From Verrucomicrobiales bacterium (GTDB lineage: Bacteria; Verrucomicrobiota; Verrucomicrobiia; Limisphaerales; J093), in the NCBI GenBank assembly GCA_024233215.1, contig JACKPW010000001.1:806001-870000 (forward strand): a stretch of DNA of 64,000 nucleotides. Direction: 5' to 3'. The notes under the pieces were generated by a model, which worked only from the letters and a program-made list of their open reading frames with translations, ran no database searches and was not told the DNA's origin. How positions within the stretch are numbered: position 1 is the first letter of the stretch; every line of letters begins with the position of its first letter. Below, piece by piece: positions 18,201-26,614 of this stretch. The position numbers and the translations under genes are program-made.

Positions 18201-19355
18201 ATGACGCGACATTGCCCGAACCTCCTCGTCGTCGCCGCTGCGGCGACGATCCTGCTTCTCAACCCGGCCGTCCAGGCCCAGGGCTTTGGCGGACGCGGGC
18301 CGCGCGTCGTCTCGCCCGAAGTGGCTGACGGGAAGGTGACCTTTCGGATTCTTGCTCCCGAGGCGAAGGCGGTCCAGCTGTCAGGGTCCGACATTCCCGG
18401 CGTGGGCGGTGGGGCGGAACTGACAAAGAACGACCAGGGGGTGTGGGAAGCCAGTCTCGACGTGGCTCCGGGCTGTTACCGCTACAACTTCAACGTCGAC
18501 GGGGTGTCGGTGATTGATCCCCGGAATCCCGCCACCAGCGAGTCCAATGCCAACACTTGGAGCCTCGTGGCAGTTCCCGGGGCGGACTGGATGGACACCC
18601 GGGAGGTGCCCCACGGCGCGGTCGCCGAAGTGACCTACCACTCGTCCTCCCTGAACCGCTTCCGGCGCATGCACGTCTACACGCCGCCCGGATACGAGAA
18701 CGGCGAAGGCCGGTTCCCGGTGTTCTACCTGCTGCACGGAGCGAGCGACAGCGACAATTCGTGGAGCACGGTCGGACGCGCCGGGTTCATCCTCGACAAT
18801 CTAATCGCGACCGGGAAAGCGAAGCCGATGATCGTCGTCATGCCGGCCGGCCACACGGGAGCGTTCAGCTTTGGGGGTCCACGACCGACGGTGGACGAGT
18901 TCTCGGAGGATTTCCTGAAGGACATCATGCCTTATGTGGAGTCGCACTACCGGGTTCATGCGGACCGTCAGCACCGGGCCCTGGCCGGCCTGTCGATGGG
19001 CGGCGGACAGACCTTGAACATCGGCATCCCGCACCTGGACCAGTTCGCCTACTTGGGAGTCTACAGTTCGGGAATCTTCGGCATCATCCCCCGCCCCAAC
19101 GGGCCCGCGCCCCAAGGCCCCACGTTTGAGGAACAGCACCGGGCGGTGCTGGACAACGCGGCATTGAAGCCGGGGCTGAAGCTGTTCTGGTTTGCGACCG
19201 GCAAGGACGACTTCCTGATCGAGACGTCCCGCGCGACGGTGGCGATGTTCAAGAAGCACGGCTTCAACGTCGCCTTCAAGGAGACGGAAGGCGGCCACAC
19301 CTGGATCAACTGGCGGGAGTATCTCAACGAGTTCGCGCCGCAACTGTTCCAGTAA
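18201..19355 (+). CDS. Exported CE1-type esterase with N-terminal CBM48-like domain
   Basis: 384 residues: signal peptide (to about VQAQ, residue 27), an early-set immunoglobulin-like carbohydrate-binding module (about 35-120: VTFRILAPEAKAVQLSG, YRYNFNVDGVSVIDP), then an esterase D/feruloyl-esterase fold. The nucleophile elbow is LAGLSMGGGQT, the acid is likely Asp in ATGKDDFLIE, and the His is in EGGHTWINWR. This layout matches bacterial feruloyl or acetyl-xylan esterases such as the esterase part of Xyn10D. It fits the plant-polysaccharide theme of the CE15 and hydrolase genes at the left end. Confidence 0.85.
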   Translation: MTRHCPNLLVVAAAATILLLNPAVQAQGFGGRGPRVVSPEVADGKVTFRILAPEAKAVQLSGSDIPGVGGGAELTKNDQGVWEASLDVAPGCYRYNFNVDGVSVIDPRNPATSESNANTWSLVAVPGADWMDTREVPHGAVAEVTYHSSSLNRFRRMHVYTPPGYENGEGRFPVFYLLHGASDSDNSWSTVGRAGFILDNLIATGKAKPMIVVMPAGHTGAFSFGGPRPTVDEFSEDFLKDIMPYVESHYRVHADRQHRALAGLSMGGGQTLNIGIPHLDQFAYLGVYSSGIFGIIPRPNGPAPQGPTFEEQHRAVLDNAALKPGLKLFWFATGKDDFLIETSRATVAMFKKHGFNVAFKETEGGHTWINWREYLNEFAPQLFQ

Positions 19356-19539
19356 ACCGCCTGATTGACCCAGGCCCGCATGACGGGGATTCCCGGAACA
19401 GGACCGCCCCTCGCCAACGGCGTGCCCCCAGCGCGACACCCCATCATGTTCGCGCTCCGGGCAAGAATACGCCAACGGCGGCACAGCAACCCACTGTTTT
19501 CGCGCCCCGACAACAATGTGCCACCGGCGCCTCAACCCT

Positions 19540-19775
19540 CTCTGACACCCACGCGCCAAGGGCGCCTCAACCCGCCAGCCCAGGGCAACGCCCTGGGAAT
19601 TCGTCCGCCCCCCACCATCCTGAGCCCTGAAAGGGCGACACCATCCCTGCGGCGGTCGCTTGGGACATGATATGCCCTCGGAGTCTCGCCCCTTCAGGGC
19701 GAAGGATCTGATTTGGGCCGGGTTCCCAGGACGTTGCCCTGGGCTGATGAGTCGCTGCGCCTTTGGCGCGAAACC
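19540..19775. repeat. Long imperfect inverted repeat in the 19356-19798 gap, family 3
   Basis: Nested complementary pieces face each other: CCCAGGGCAACGCCCTGGGA (19579-19598) with CCCAGG..GTTGCCCTGGG (about 19725-19743), GCCCTGAAAGGGCGA (19623-19637) with CGCCCCTTCAGGGCGA (19687-19702), and outer AAGGGCGCC with GGCGCC-like sequence. Frames across it give peptides typical of this kind of repeat, not a protein. Nothing else is seen in the 440-base gap. Confidence 0.75.
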
Positions 19776-19798
19776 CGGGCACGACGGGTCATCCGGTG

Positions 19799-20665
19799 CT
19801 ACCCGGAGGGAAACGTGGCCGCGAAATGGCGGATGAGTTCGCCGGCCTGTCGGGCGGCGCGCCGGCCCGCTTCCAGCACTTCCTCGTGGGAAATGGCCGT
19901 ATTGCCGCGTCCTGCGGCGAGGTTCGTGATGCAGGACAACCCCGCCACCCGCAGCCCGCATTGGCGTGCCACGATGGTCTCGGGCACGGTGCTCATGCCC
20001 ACGGCATCGGCCCCCAGCCGCGCAAACGCCCGGATCTCCGCCGGCGTCTCGTAGCTCGGACCGGAGACCGCGAGGTAGACCCCGGCATGGCCCCGCGCCC
20101 CGGCCTGACGCGCCGCGGTCCGAAGCCGGCGCTGCAGTTCCGGATCATACGCCTCGCTGAGATCGACGAAGCGGGGCAGCGGGCCGCCGCAACCACAAAG
20201 GGGGTTCACCCCCATCAGATTGATGTGATCGCGCAGGATCATGAAGTCGCCGGGCCGGAACCGGGGATTGATGCCGCCGGCCGCATTCGTCAGCAGGAGC
20301 GTTTCCACCCCCAAGGCCGCGGCCACCCGGACCGGAAAGGTCACGTCCGCCAGCGTGTGACCCTCGTAGAAGTGACATCGCCCGGAAAGCATCAGCACCG
20401 GCGTCGGTCCCACCCGGCCCACCAGGAGGCGACCGGCGTGACCCTCAACGCCGGTTGCAGGCAAGCCGGGCACGCGGTTGAAGGGGATTTCCGCGTCGAC
20501 GTCGCAGACGGCCTCCACCTCGCGAAAACTGCTGCCCAGCACCATCGCGAGAACGGGTTGCAACCGTGTGTGGCGGCGGATGAACCGCACGGCGGCCGCG
20601 GGGTCCGGGGAAGCGGGGGCGGACTTGCGACGGCTTGCACTGCGGTTCTTTGCGTTTAGGCTCAT
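19799..20665 (-). CDS. Purine nucleoside phosphorylase, trimeric type
   Basis: 288 residues. Diagnostic motifs are in order: VLGSSFREV (phosphate loop), GLPATGVEGHAGR, LSGRCHFYEGH, LLTNAAGGIN, AVSGPSYETPAEIRAF, VGMSTVPETIVA and ITNLAAG with the purine-contacting Asn. It splits inosine or guanosine with phosphate to base plus ribose-1-phosphate. The gene is divergent from the ThiF/rhodanese gene with only 17 bases between start codons, so either promoters overlap coding sequence or the true start is downstream; the first 25 residues are Arg/Lys/Ser-rich and unconserved. Confidence 0.92.
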   Translation of the reverse strand: MSLNAKNRSASRRKSAPASPDPAAAVRFIRRHTRLQPVLAMVLGSSFREVEAVCDVDAEIPFNRVPGLPATGVEGHAGRLLVGRVGPTPVLMLSGRCHFYEGHTLADVTFPVRVAAALGVETLLLTNAAGGINPRFRPGDFMILRDHINLMGVNPLCGCGGPLPRFVDLSEAYDPELQRRLRTAARQAGARGHAGVYLAVSGPSYETPAEIRAFARLGADAVGMSTVPETIVARQCGLRVAGLSCITNLAAGRGNTAISHEEVLEAGRRAARQAGELIRHFAATFPSG

Positions 20666-20682
20666 CGGCGACGAGAACGAAC

Positions 20683-21846
20683 ATGGCGCTCAGCAACGAC
20701 GAAATCCGCCGTTATTCGCGACACCTGATCCTGCCGCAAGTGGGGCTGGCGGGCCAGCAGAAGCTGCGTGCCGCCGGCGTGCTGGTGGTGGGCGCGGGCG
20801 GGCTGGGATCCCCGATTGCCCTCTATCTCGCGGCGGCCGGCGTGGGCCGGTTGGGCCTGGTGGATTTCGACGCGGTCGAACTCTCCAACCTGCAGCGCCA
20901 GGTTTTGCACGGAACTCCCGACGAGGGCCGCCCGAAGACGGCTTCGGCGATCGACGCCCTCCAACGGTTGAATCCGCACGTGGAAGTGATCGCGCACGAC
21001 ACCCGGCTGACCGCCGGCAACGCGATGAAGATCATCGCCGACTACGACGTCGTGGTGGATGGCACGGACAATTTCCCGACGCGCTACCTGACCAACGACG
21101 CCTGCGTGCTCTTGAGGAAGCCGAACGTTTACGGCTCGATCTTTCGCTTCGAGGGCCAGGCGAGTGTCTTCGCCCCGCATCTCGGCGGTCCGTGCTACCG
21201 CTGCCTGTTTCCGGAGCCGCCTCCCCCCGGCACGGTGCCCACGTGCGCCGAGGGAGGTGTCCTGGGGGTGTTGCCCGGCGTCATTGGCTGCATTCAGGCC
21301 ACCGAGATTCTGAAGCTCATTCTGGGCACGGGAACCCCGTTGATGGGCCGGCTCCTGTTGTACGACGCCCTGGACCTGCGTTTCCGCGAAATCAAGGTCC
21401 GGCGCGACCCCGCCTGCCCGATCTGCGGGGAGAGCCCCACCCTTACGGGGCTCATCGATTACGAGGACTTTTGTGGCATCAAGATGAACCCGAACCCCCA
21501 ATCCGCTACGGGTGGCAACGCAGGTCCCACCGAGGTCTCCGTGCACGATCTCAGGACCGCGCTTAACGATCCCTCCGCTACCGTGCAGGTCCTGGACGTG
21601 CGGGAACCGATGGAACATCAGATCGTCAGCCTGCCCGGCACAACCCTGATCCCCCTGGGAGAACTGCCCCACCGATTCGAGGAACTCGATCCCGACCGGC
21701 CGTGCTACGTGCTCTGCCATCACGGCATCCGTTCGCTGCGGGCGGCCGCGTTTCTGGCGGCCCAGGGCTTCCGGGATGCCCGCAGCGTGCGGGGTGGGAT
21801 CGCGGCATGGGCCGACGAGATCGATCCCTCGGTGCCGCGGTACTGA
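20683..21846 (+). CDS. ThiF/MoeB-type adenylyltransferase fused to a rhodanese domain
   Basis: 387 residues from ATG 20683. Residues 1-250 form an E1-like fold with the nucleotide loop VVGAGGLGSPIALYL, Zn-type cysteines in CYRCLFPE and CPICGE, and a TCAEGGVLGVLPG segment with the possible thioester Cys. Residues about 280-385 form a rhodanese domain with active loop CHHGIRS. Such MoeB/MOCS3-like fusions adenylate the C-terminus of a ubiquitin-like sulfur carrier (MoaD, ThiS or a tRNA-thiolation carrier) and pass sulfur to it. No carrier gene is adjacent, so the pathway (molybdopterin, thiamine or tRNA) is open. Confidence 0.9.
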   Translation: MALSNDEIRRYSRHLILPQVGLAGQQKLRAAGVLVVGAGGLGSPIALYLAAAGVGRLGLVDFDAVELSNLQRQVLHGTPDEGRPKTASAIDALQRLNPHVEVIAHDTRLTAGNAMKIIADYDVVVDGTDNFPTRYLTNDACVLLRKPNVYGSIFRFEGQASVFAPHLGGPCYRCLFPEPPPPGTVPTCAEGGVLGVLPGVIGCIQATEILKLILGTGTPLMGRLLLYDALDLRFREIKVRRDPACPICGESPTLTGLIDYEDFCGIKMNPNPQSATGGNAGPTEVSVHDLRTALNDPSATVQVLDVREPMEHQIVSLPGTTLIPLGELPHRFEELDPDRPCYVLCHHGIRSLRAAAFLAAQGFRDARSVRGGIAAWADEIDPSVPRY

Positions 21847-21853
21847 ACGCGCC

Positions 21854-22258
21854 TCAGGCCTTCGTGGTGATGGCGTTCCAGTCGTGCCCCATGTTGCTGG
21901 CGCACCGGGCGAAGGCACGTTCGTGCATGATCAACGCCGCCCGCACCACGCTGGAATCATCCGCCCGCCCCACACCCTGCGTGCGGTCCGGGATCAGGTC
22001 GAACTCGTCGGCGGCATACTTGAGGGCAAAGACTGCGGCGGCCAGCGCGGTGTATGGGAGGTCCTTGAGTGCCCCGCCATGGAAGTCCTCCACCACATTC
22101 GCCAGGAAATCGAGCTGCGCTCCAATGTGCGGGAACTGGTCCGCCTCGATCTGCGTGAAGCCAGCCTTCCACATCGGCACCTTGCGCACCGTCTCCTCCA
22201 GCGTCGCCGGGGTCACCCGTGCCGCACCGTGCTTCACAAACTCAGCGATTTCCGACAT
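21854..22258 (-). CDS. YkvA-like (DUF1232-type) small protein
   Basis: 134 residues from ATG 22258 (MSEIAEFVKHGAARV); the longer frame to 22354 adds unconserved residues. The second half (LPYTALAAAVFALKYAADEF then DLIPD) resembles DUF1232/YkvA proteins, whose hallmark is a helix followed by D-x-IPD. The usual members are small membrane-associated proteins of unknown role. It converges with the rhodanese-fusion gene, eight bases from its stop. Confidence 0.6.
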   Translation of the reverse strand: MSEIAEFVKHGAARVTPATLEETVRKVPMWKAGFTQIEADQFPHIGAQLDFLANVVEDFHGGALKDLPYTALAAAVFALKYAADEFDLIPDRTQGVGRADDSSVVRAALIMHERAFARCASNMGHDWNAITTKA

Positions 22259-22472
22259 GCGCGGCAGAGTAGCAACCGGCCCGGTCCTGTAAATCGGAAA
22301 GGCAGTGTCGACGTCGGGCCGGTCTGGCACCCAGCAAGCCTGATTCTGGCTCACGGGCTCGGGCGTCCCGCCGGCTTTGGGGATCGGAGTTCAGGAAGAC
22401 GTCGGGGTCTTCGTTCGAGGCAAGCCGGTCCGAGATCGGTGCTTCGCAATCGATAGGATTGCCGGTTTGTGC

Positions 22473-22500
22473 TTGTCGCGGGACCCAACGCACCTATGCT
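22473..22500 (+). promoter_or_regulatory. Candidate sigma-70-like promoter for the B12-riboswitch operon
   Basis: TTGTCG (22473-22478) and TATGCT (22495-22500) are 16 bases apart. A transcript starting near 22507 would contain the whole cobalamin riboswitch. Assigned by position and similarity only. Confidence 0.45.
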
Positions 22501-22552
22501 CCCGGGCAGTTCATTGAGAACCCCGCCGCCGGGCGAGTCCCCGCGGCGTCTT

Positions 22553-22707
22553 TGGATCAACACCGGCAAGGGTCAGGGAACCCCGTGGAAATCGGGGACG
22601 GTTGCGCCACTGTGAGAGGCTACGAGCTTCCTGAAGCCACTGGATTGCGCGGCACGCGCGGTCCGGGAAGGCGGAAGCGAGGGTGGATGCCTCAAGTCAG
22701 GATACCG
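22553..22707 (+). ncRNA. Cobalamin (B12) riboswitch
   Basis: The conserved core is present in order: GGTCAGGGAA, CCGTGGAAATCGGGGACG, GCGCCACTGTGAG, GAAGCCACTGG (22633-22643), GGGAAGGCGG and the final AAGTCAGGATACC (22695-22706). These match the class I cobalamin aptamer, which binds adenosylcobalamin and normally lowers expression when B12 is plentiful. A terminator-like hairpin follows at 22807-22851, so control is probably by premature termination. The nearest downstream gene on this strand begins at 22911. Confidence 0.95.
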
Positions 22708-22806
22708 CCGCGTCGGTGCTCGTCAGGTTCCGCCCCGGCGGAACCGACTTCTCCGCCAAAGGGAAGGATGAGGCCGGCCGCCCGAGCCGTTCTTGGGCGG
22801 ATCGTG

Positions 22807-22851
22807 GAAAGCCTTCTTTCTCCGGTTGGTCGGAGGTGGAAGGCTTTTGTG
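22807..22851 (+). terminator. Intrinsic terminator in the riboswitch leader
   Basis: GAAAGCCTTC (22807-22816) pairs with GAAGGCTTTT (22839-22848), with an inner CTCCG/CGGAG stem, followed by TTTTGTGCTTTC. It lies between the aptamer and the first gene. A separate short palindrome (GGTTCCGCC/GGCGGAACC at 22726-22745) precedes it and may take part in an antiterminator. Confidence 0.7.
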
Positions 22852-22910
22852 CTTTCGCCCCCCGACCCTGGTCTCGCTCACCGGGCAGACAAACACGGTA
22901 TGTGAGCCAA

Positions 22911-23792
22911 ATGAGAACGCACGGAATACGATGGGCGATTGGGACCGGAATGCTGTCGGCCACCCTGGCCGGCGCCACCCCCACCACCGCGGCAGGCTTC
23001 GCCACCGCAGTGATCCATTACGAACCCGGGGTCGGCTACGCCACGGACTGGGCGACCGGCGCGGGTTACACGGATCCGGGGACCGCGCTGGGCGTCCCCT
23101 CCCGGATCACGGTCGACCCCGACCCTCAATGGGGCGGCACGTTCGAGGTCAACCCGTTCAGCGGGCCCTACCTGCTGAGCCAGGTGGTGTCCGTGGGTGA
23201 AGGCGGATCCCTCACCGTCCGCCTCGGGACCCCGGCCACGGATGAGCCCACCCACCCTTACGGCGTCGACTTCATGATCTTCGGCCATTCGGCGTTCCTG
23301 ATCACCAACGGCGACTACACCGGCGGCGGCATCACCGACGGTTCCCTGCTCGGCGCTGCCGAACCCGGTTCAACCCGCGTGGAAGTGAGCGCCGATGGAG
23401 CCACCTTCTACGAACTGAATCCCTCCCTCGCTCCCGTCGTGGACGGACTCTTCCCCACCGACGGCAGGGGCGACTTCAGCCAACCGGTCAATCCCTCGTT
23501 GACCGCGACCGACTTCGACGGGCTCGGCCTGCCGGAAATGAGAACCCTCTACGCGGGTTCAGCCGGCGGGGCGGGATATGACCTGGCGTGGGCGATCGAC
23601 GAACAGGGCAACCCGGTCACGGTGGCTGCGGCGGAGTACATCCGCGTGTCAGTCCTGGGCGGACACGCCGAGATCGACGGATTCTCCGTGGTCCCGGAGC
23701 CCTCAAGCCTGGCACTCCTGGTGGTGGGCGGAATGCTCCTGAGCTGCGGGTTCCGGAGCCGAACCGCCACGGCGGCCCGCAGACGTCAATGA
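22911..23792 (+). CDS. PEP-CTERM surface protein, first gene of the B12-riboswitch operon
   Basis: 293 residues: signal peptide (MRTHGIRWAIGTGMLSATLA...), a beta-rich body, and a C-terminal sorting signal (VPEPSSLALLVVGGMLLS, then a basic tail RRRQ). The body has a pattern I associate with secreted 'cell surface' proteins found with cobalamin riboswitches: GYTDPGTALG early, DFMIFGHSAFLI, TRVEVSADGATFYEL, then YDLAWAIDEQGNP and YIRVSVLGG. The function is unknown; corrinoid binding at the surface is an inference from the riboswitch. Its stop overlaps the next start (ATGA, 23789-23792), so the operon is translationally coupled. PEP-CTERM proteins are processed by exosortase, whose gene is not in this window. 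Confidence 0.8.
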   Translation: MRTHGIRWAIGTGMLSATLAGATPTTAAGFATAVIHYEPGVGYATDWATGAGYTDPGTALGVPSRITVDPDPQWGGTFEVNPFSGPYLLSQVVSVGEGGSLTVRLGTPATDEPTHPYGVDFMIFGHSAFLITNGDYTGGGITDGSLLGAAEPGSTRVEVSADGATFYELNPSLAPVVDGLFPTDGRGDFSQPVNPSLTATDFDGLGLPEMRTLYAGSAGGAGYDLAWAIDEQGNPVTVAAAEYIRVSVLGGHAEIDGFSVVPEPSSLALLVVGGMLLSCGFRSRTATAARRRQ

Positions 23793-24802
23793 ACGGGAAG
23801 GAGAACCCCACGAAAGCCACCCGATTCAAGCATGCGTCCGTGAGCCTCCGCTGCCTCCTGACCGGGGGGGCGGCGCTGACGGCCGCTGCGGGCGAGTGGT
23901 CCGAGGACTTCTCCTCCCCACCCGAACGCGCCGGCTGGAGCGCGTTCGGGGAGGCGGACCTGTTCCACTGGGATGAAAGCGGGGAGGCTTTGCAGGTCAC
24001 CTGGGATTCCTCCCGGTCAAACAGCTATTACCTGCGAGCGCTGGGCACGATGTTGAGTCGCGCGGACGACTTCAGCGCGTCGTTCGATGTGACCCTGGAC
24101 GAGGTGCAGGCCGGGCTGGATCCGGAGAAGCCGTTCACCTTCGAACTCGCGGTGGGGTTCCATCGCCAGGCGGATGCGGTGACCCCGGGATTTCGCCGGG
24201 GAACGGGCAACGGCTCACCCAACCTGGTGGAAATCGCGTGGTTCCCCGACACCGGCTACGGCCCGACGCTCTGGCCCACGGTCATCGCCTCGAACGGCCG
24301 CTTCAATTACTCGGGGAGCACGGATTTCACCCTGCTGGATCTCCCGGTCGGCCGGCGCCACACCCTCACGATGTCCTTCACGGCGGCGGACGCCACCCTC
24401 CGGACCTCCGTCCGCGTTGACGGGGCGGAAGCGGGCCCGGTCAAGGCGGTGAAACTCGCGGCCACCTTCACCGACTTCCGCGTGGATACATTTGCGATTC
24501 GGAGTTACAGCGATGAAGGAGCCGGGGGCAGCCTCCGGGCGAAAGGCTGGATCGACAACATCCACGTAAGTCTGCCACCACCGCCTGTCGATCGAATCCA
24601 GCTCGAACCGGCCGGGAAGGGTTGGGCCACCAGGTGCCGGGTCCGGGCGGGCTGGACGGCCTGGCTGGAGCGTTCGGAGGACCTCGCCGCGTGGCAGGAA
24701 ATCGGGTTGCCGGTGGCTGGAGAGGGAACGGAGGTCGTCCTGCCGGATCTCCTCCCGCCCGTGGGACCGGCCTTCTACCGGGTGCGCGCGGACAAGCCAT
24801 GA
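23789..24802 (+). CDS. Exported concanavalin-like (LamG-type) protein, second gene of the B12 operon
   Basis: 337 residues from ATG 23789, which overlaps the preceding stop; an in-frame upstream extension is an artefact. After a signal-like segment (CLLTGGAALTAAAG) comes a jelly-roll region (EDFSSPPERAGWSAFGEADL, FSASFDVTLDEVQ, LAVGFHRQADAV, GRRHTLTMSFTAAD, GWIDNIHVS). It resembles concanavalin-type domains that bind sugars or other ligands. The last 80 residues (TAWLERSEDLAAWQEIG, GPAFYRVRADKP) are a small domain common at the C-terminus of Verrucomicrobiota secreted proteins. Ligand unknown. It overlaps the pseudopilin gene by four bases. Confidence 0.7.
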   Translation: MNGKENPTKATRFKHASVSLRCLLTGGAALTAAAGEWSEDFSSPPERAGWSAFGEADLFHWDESGEALQVTWDSSRSNSYYLRALGTMLSRADDFSASFDVTLDEVQAGLDPEKPFTFELAVGFHRQADAVTPGFRRGTGNGSPNLVEIAWFPDTGYGPTLWPTVIASNGRFNYSGSTDFTLLDLPVGRRHTLTMSFTAADATLRTSVRVDGAEAGPVKAVKLAATFTDFRVDTFAIRSYSDEGAGGSLRAKGWIDNIHVSLPPPPVDRIQLEPAGKGWATRCRVRAGWTAWLERSEDLAAWQEIGLPVAGEGTEVVLPDLLPPVGPAFYRVRADKP

Positions 24803-25566
24803 ACCGGGACGCCAAAACGCTGTCGTGCCGGCCTCCCCCCGGTGGCAACGCCGCCGGGTTTACCCTGGTGGAGCTCCTGGTGGTCATGGCGATCCTGGGC
24901 CTCCTGGCGGGCCTCCTGCTTCCCGCGCTCGCCCGGAGCAAGAGTTCAGCCCAGAGAATCCGGTGCGTTGCCAACCTGCATCAACTGGGGCTCGCCGGCC
25001 AGATGTACTGGGACGATCACAACGGCGCGACCTTCCGCTACCGGCGCGGGGCCACTTCCGACGGGGATCTCTACTGGTTCGGCTGGCTGGAACGTGGCGC
25101 GGAAGGCGAACGCCGATTCGACCGCGACCAGGGCGCCCTGCAACGGTATCTCGGGGGAGGCGGCGTGGAGTTGTGTCCGTCCCTCGCCTACCACCTTGCA
25201 CGCTTCAAGCTCAAGGCGGTCGGGGCGGCCTACGGCTATGGCTACAATCTGCACCTCTCGAGCCCCACAACCGAGCCGCCCCTGCGGATGACGACACTCC
25301 GGAATCCCGCGAAGACGGTGCTGCTTGCCGATGCCGCGCAAGTGAACACCTTTCAGCCCCCGGCCTCACCAGACAACCCGATGCTGGAGGAATTCTACTA
25401 CGTCAACACCTCGGAGCGAACCGCGCACTTCCGCCATCAGGAACGAGCCCTGGGGGTGTTCTGCGACGGCCACGTGAACGGCTCCAAGAATGCGGCCGAC
25501 TCGTGGGACGACCGGTTGCCGGAAGCGCACGTCGGGCTCCTGCCCCGGGAAAACCTGGTCCCCTGA
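24799..25566 (+). CDS. Pseudopilin with H-X9-DG motif, third gene of the B12 operon
   Basis: 255 residues. A prepilin cleavage site and hydrophobic helix are plain: GFTLVELLVVMAILGLLAG, with Glu at +5. The body has the Cys pairs of DUF1559-like pseudopilins (RIRCVANLHQLGLAGQMYW, VELCPSLAYH). Near the C-terminus HFRHQERALGVFCDGH gives the H-X9-DG signature. Such proteins are inner-membrane anchored components of type II secretion-like fibres and occur in large families in Verrucomicrobiota and Planctomycetota. Its place in a riboswitch operon suggests a dedicated role in exporting or presenting the two proteins before it. The operon ends here, 12 bases before a convergent gene. Confidence 0.85.
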   Translation: MNRDAKTLSCRPPPGGNAAGFTLVELLVVMAILGLLAGLLLPALARSKSSAQRIRCVANLHQLGLAGQMYWDDHNGATFRYRRGATSDGDLYWFGWLERGAEGERRFDRDQGALQRYLGGGGVELCPSLAYHLARFKLKAVGAAYGYGYNLHLSSPTTEPPLRMTTLRNPAKTVLLADAAQVNTFQPPASPDNPMLEEFYYVNTSERTAHFRHQERALGVFCDGHVNGSKNAADSWDDRLPEAHVGLLPRENLVP

Positions 25567-25577
25567 CCGTTCGCGCC

Positions 25578-26528
25578 CTACTTGAGTCCGGCGTCGAAGG
25601 TCTCCAGCAGGCCGGCGAGGCCGGTCATACGGGTCGGCACCTTCGACTTGGGAGCCAGCGTACGACGCAGATAGTCGAGGGCGTCGGGAATCCCGCGAAC
25701 CGTTCTCGGCAGCGTGGCGCCAGCGGCGTCGGGATGTCCCCCGCCCTGCAACCGCTCTGCGGTTGTGAGCGCCTCGCCGTTCCGACTGCGCAGGCTGGCG
25801 GTGATCTGCCCTCCGGGTTTGCGACTCAACGTCAGCAGGACACGGGCGGGGGTCGCCGCGTCCCGCAGGATCTCGTGCACAATCTGGTTGCTGTTCCCCA
25901 CCACAACGGGGACATAGGCGACCTCCTCCGTCAGCATCTCAATGCGCTCGCGGCTCCACGCCAGACCGATGGGATCCTCGACACGACGGCGGGTGCGCAT
26001 GACCTCGATCAAGGGATGGTCCAGCAACGATTCGAGTTCGCCGCCGATGAGATCGTACAGATTCCAGAAATGGTACGTCTTCACCAGGCTGGCATGGTCC
26101 TGCGCTGCTTCGAAATCCGGATGATCGCACAGGAACAGGTCCGCCACGTTGCTCAATTCCACGATGCGCGCCGTGGCATCAGAAACGTCCGCCACCCCGT
26201 GTTCCCGGCAGAGTTCGTGACACAACCGTCCGGCCGACTTCGTGGTGTCATGCACGAGACGGGCGTGCCGCGGCTCGGCGAGTGCGGGATGATGGTCGAT
26301 CACCACCCAGCCGGGCCGGTCCATGCGGCGATCGAACGCGAGGTCGGCCACCCAGGCGGAATTCTCCGACAAGGGCCGTTGTTGCCAGGCATGCGTGTGC
26401 CAGGCCTCAAGGCGCACCTCCTCATGGAACAGGCTCTGCGCCAGCCGGCGCAAAAGCAGACCGGAAACAAATCCGTCCAGATCACTCTCGTGAACGAGGA
26501 TGACGTCGGGTTTGGGCAGCTCGAACAT
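25578..26528 (-). CDS. DHH-family phosphoesterase
   Basis: 316 residues. N-terminal DHH domain: VHESDLDGFVSGLLL (metal Asp residues), VADLAFDRRM and the name-giving VIDHHPAL. C-terminal DHHA1 domain: ASLRSRNGEALTTAERLQGGGHPDAAGATLP. Families with this build hydrolyse oligonucleotides, pAp or cyclic dinucleotides (NrnA- or GdpP-like without the sensor part). The specific substrate cannot be decided. Single gene on the minus strand, divergent from the SDR gene. Confidence 0.85.
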   Translation of the reverse strand: MFELPKPDVILVHESDLDGFVSGLLLRRLAQSLFHEEVRLEAWHTHAWQQRPLSENSAWVADLAFDRRMDRPGWVVIDHHPALAEPRHARLVHDTTKSAGRLCHELCREHGVADVSDATARIVELSNVADLFLCDHPDFEAAQDHASLVKTYHFWNLYDLIGGELESLLDHPLIEVMRTRRRVEDPIGLAWSRERIEMLTEEVAYVPVVVGNSNQIVHEILRDAATPARVLLTLSRKPGGQITASLRSRNGEALTTAERLQGGGHPDAAGATLPRTVRGIPDALDYLRRTLAPKSKVPTRMTGLAGLLETFDAGLK

Positions 26529-26614
26529 CGTGGGCGGAAAGTAGCGAATGGCCTTCCGTACTCCAACGGTCTTTTTGCTTCACCCGCTGATTTCCATTCG
26601 CCAGAGTCGCCAGC

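Noticed and set aside
22300..22910. Short frames across the riboswitch region
   Set aside because: They cross conserved aptamer structure and a terminator; the region is an RNA leader.
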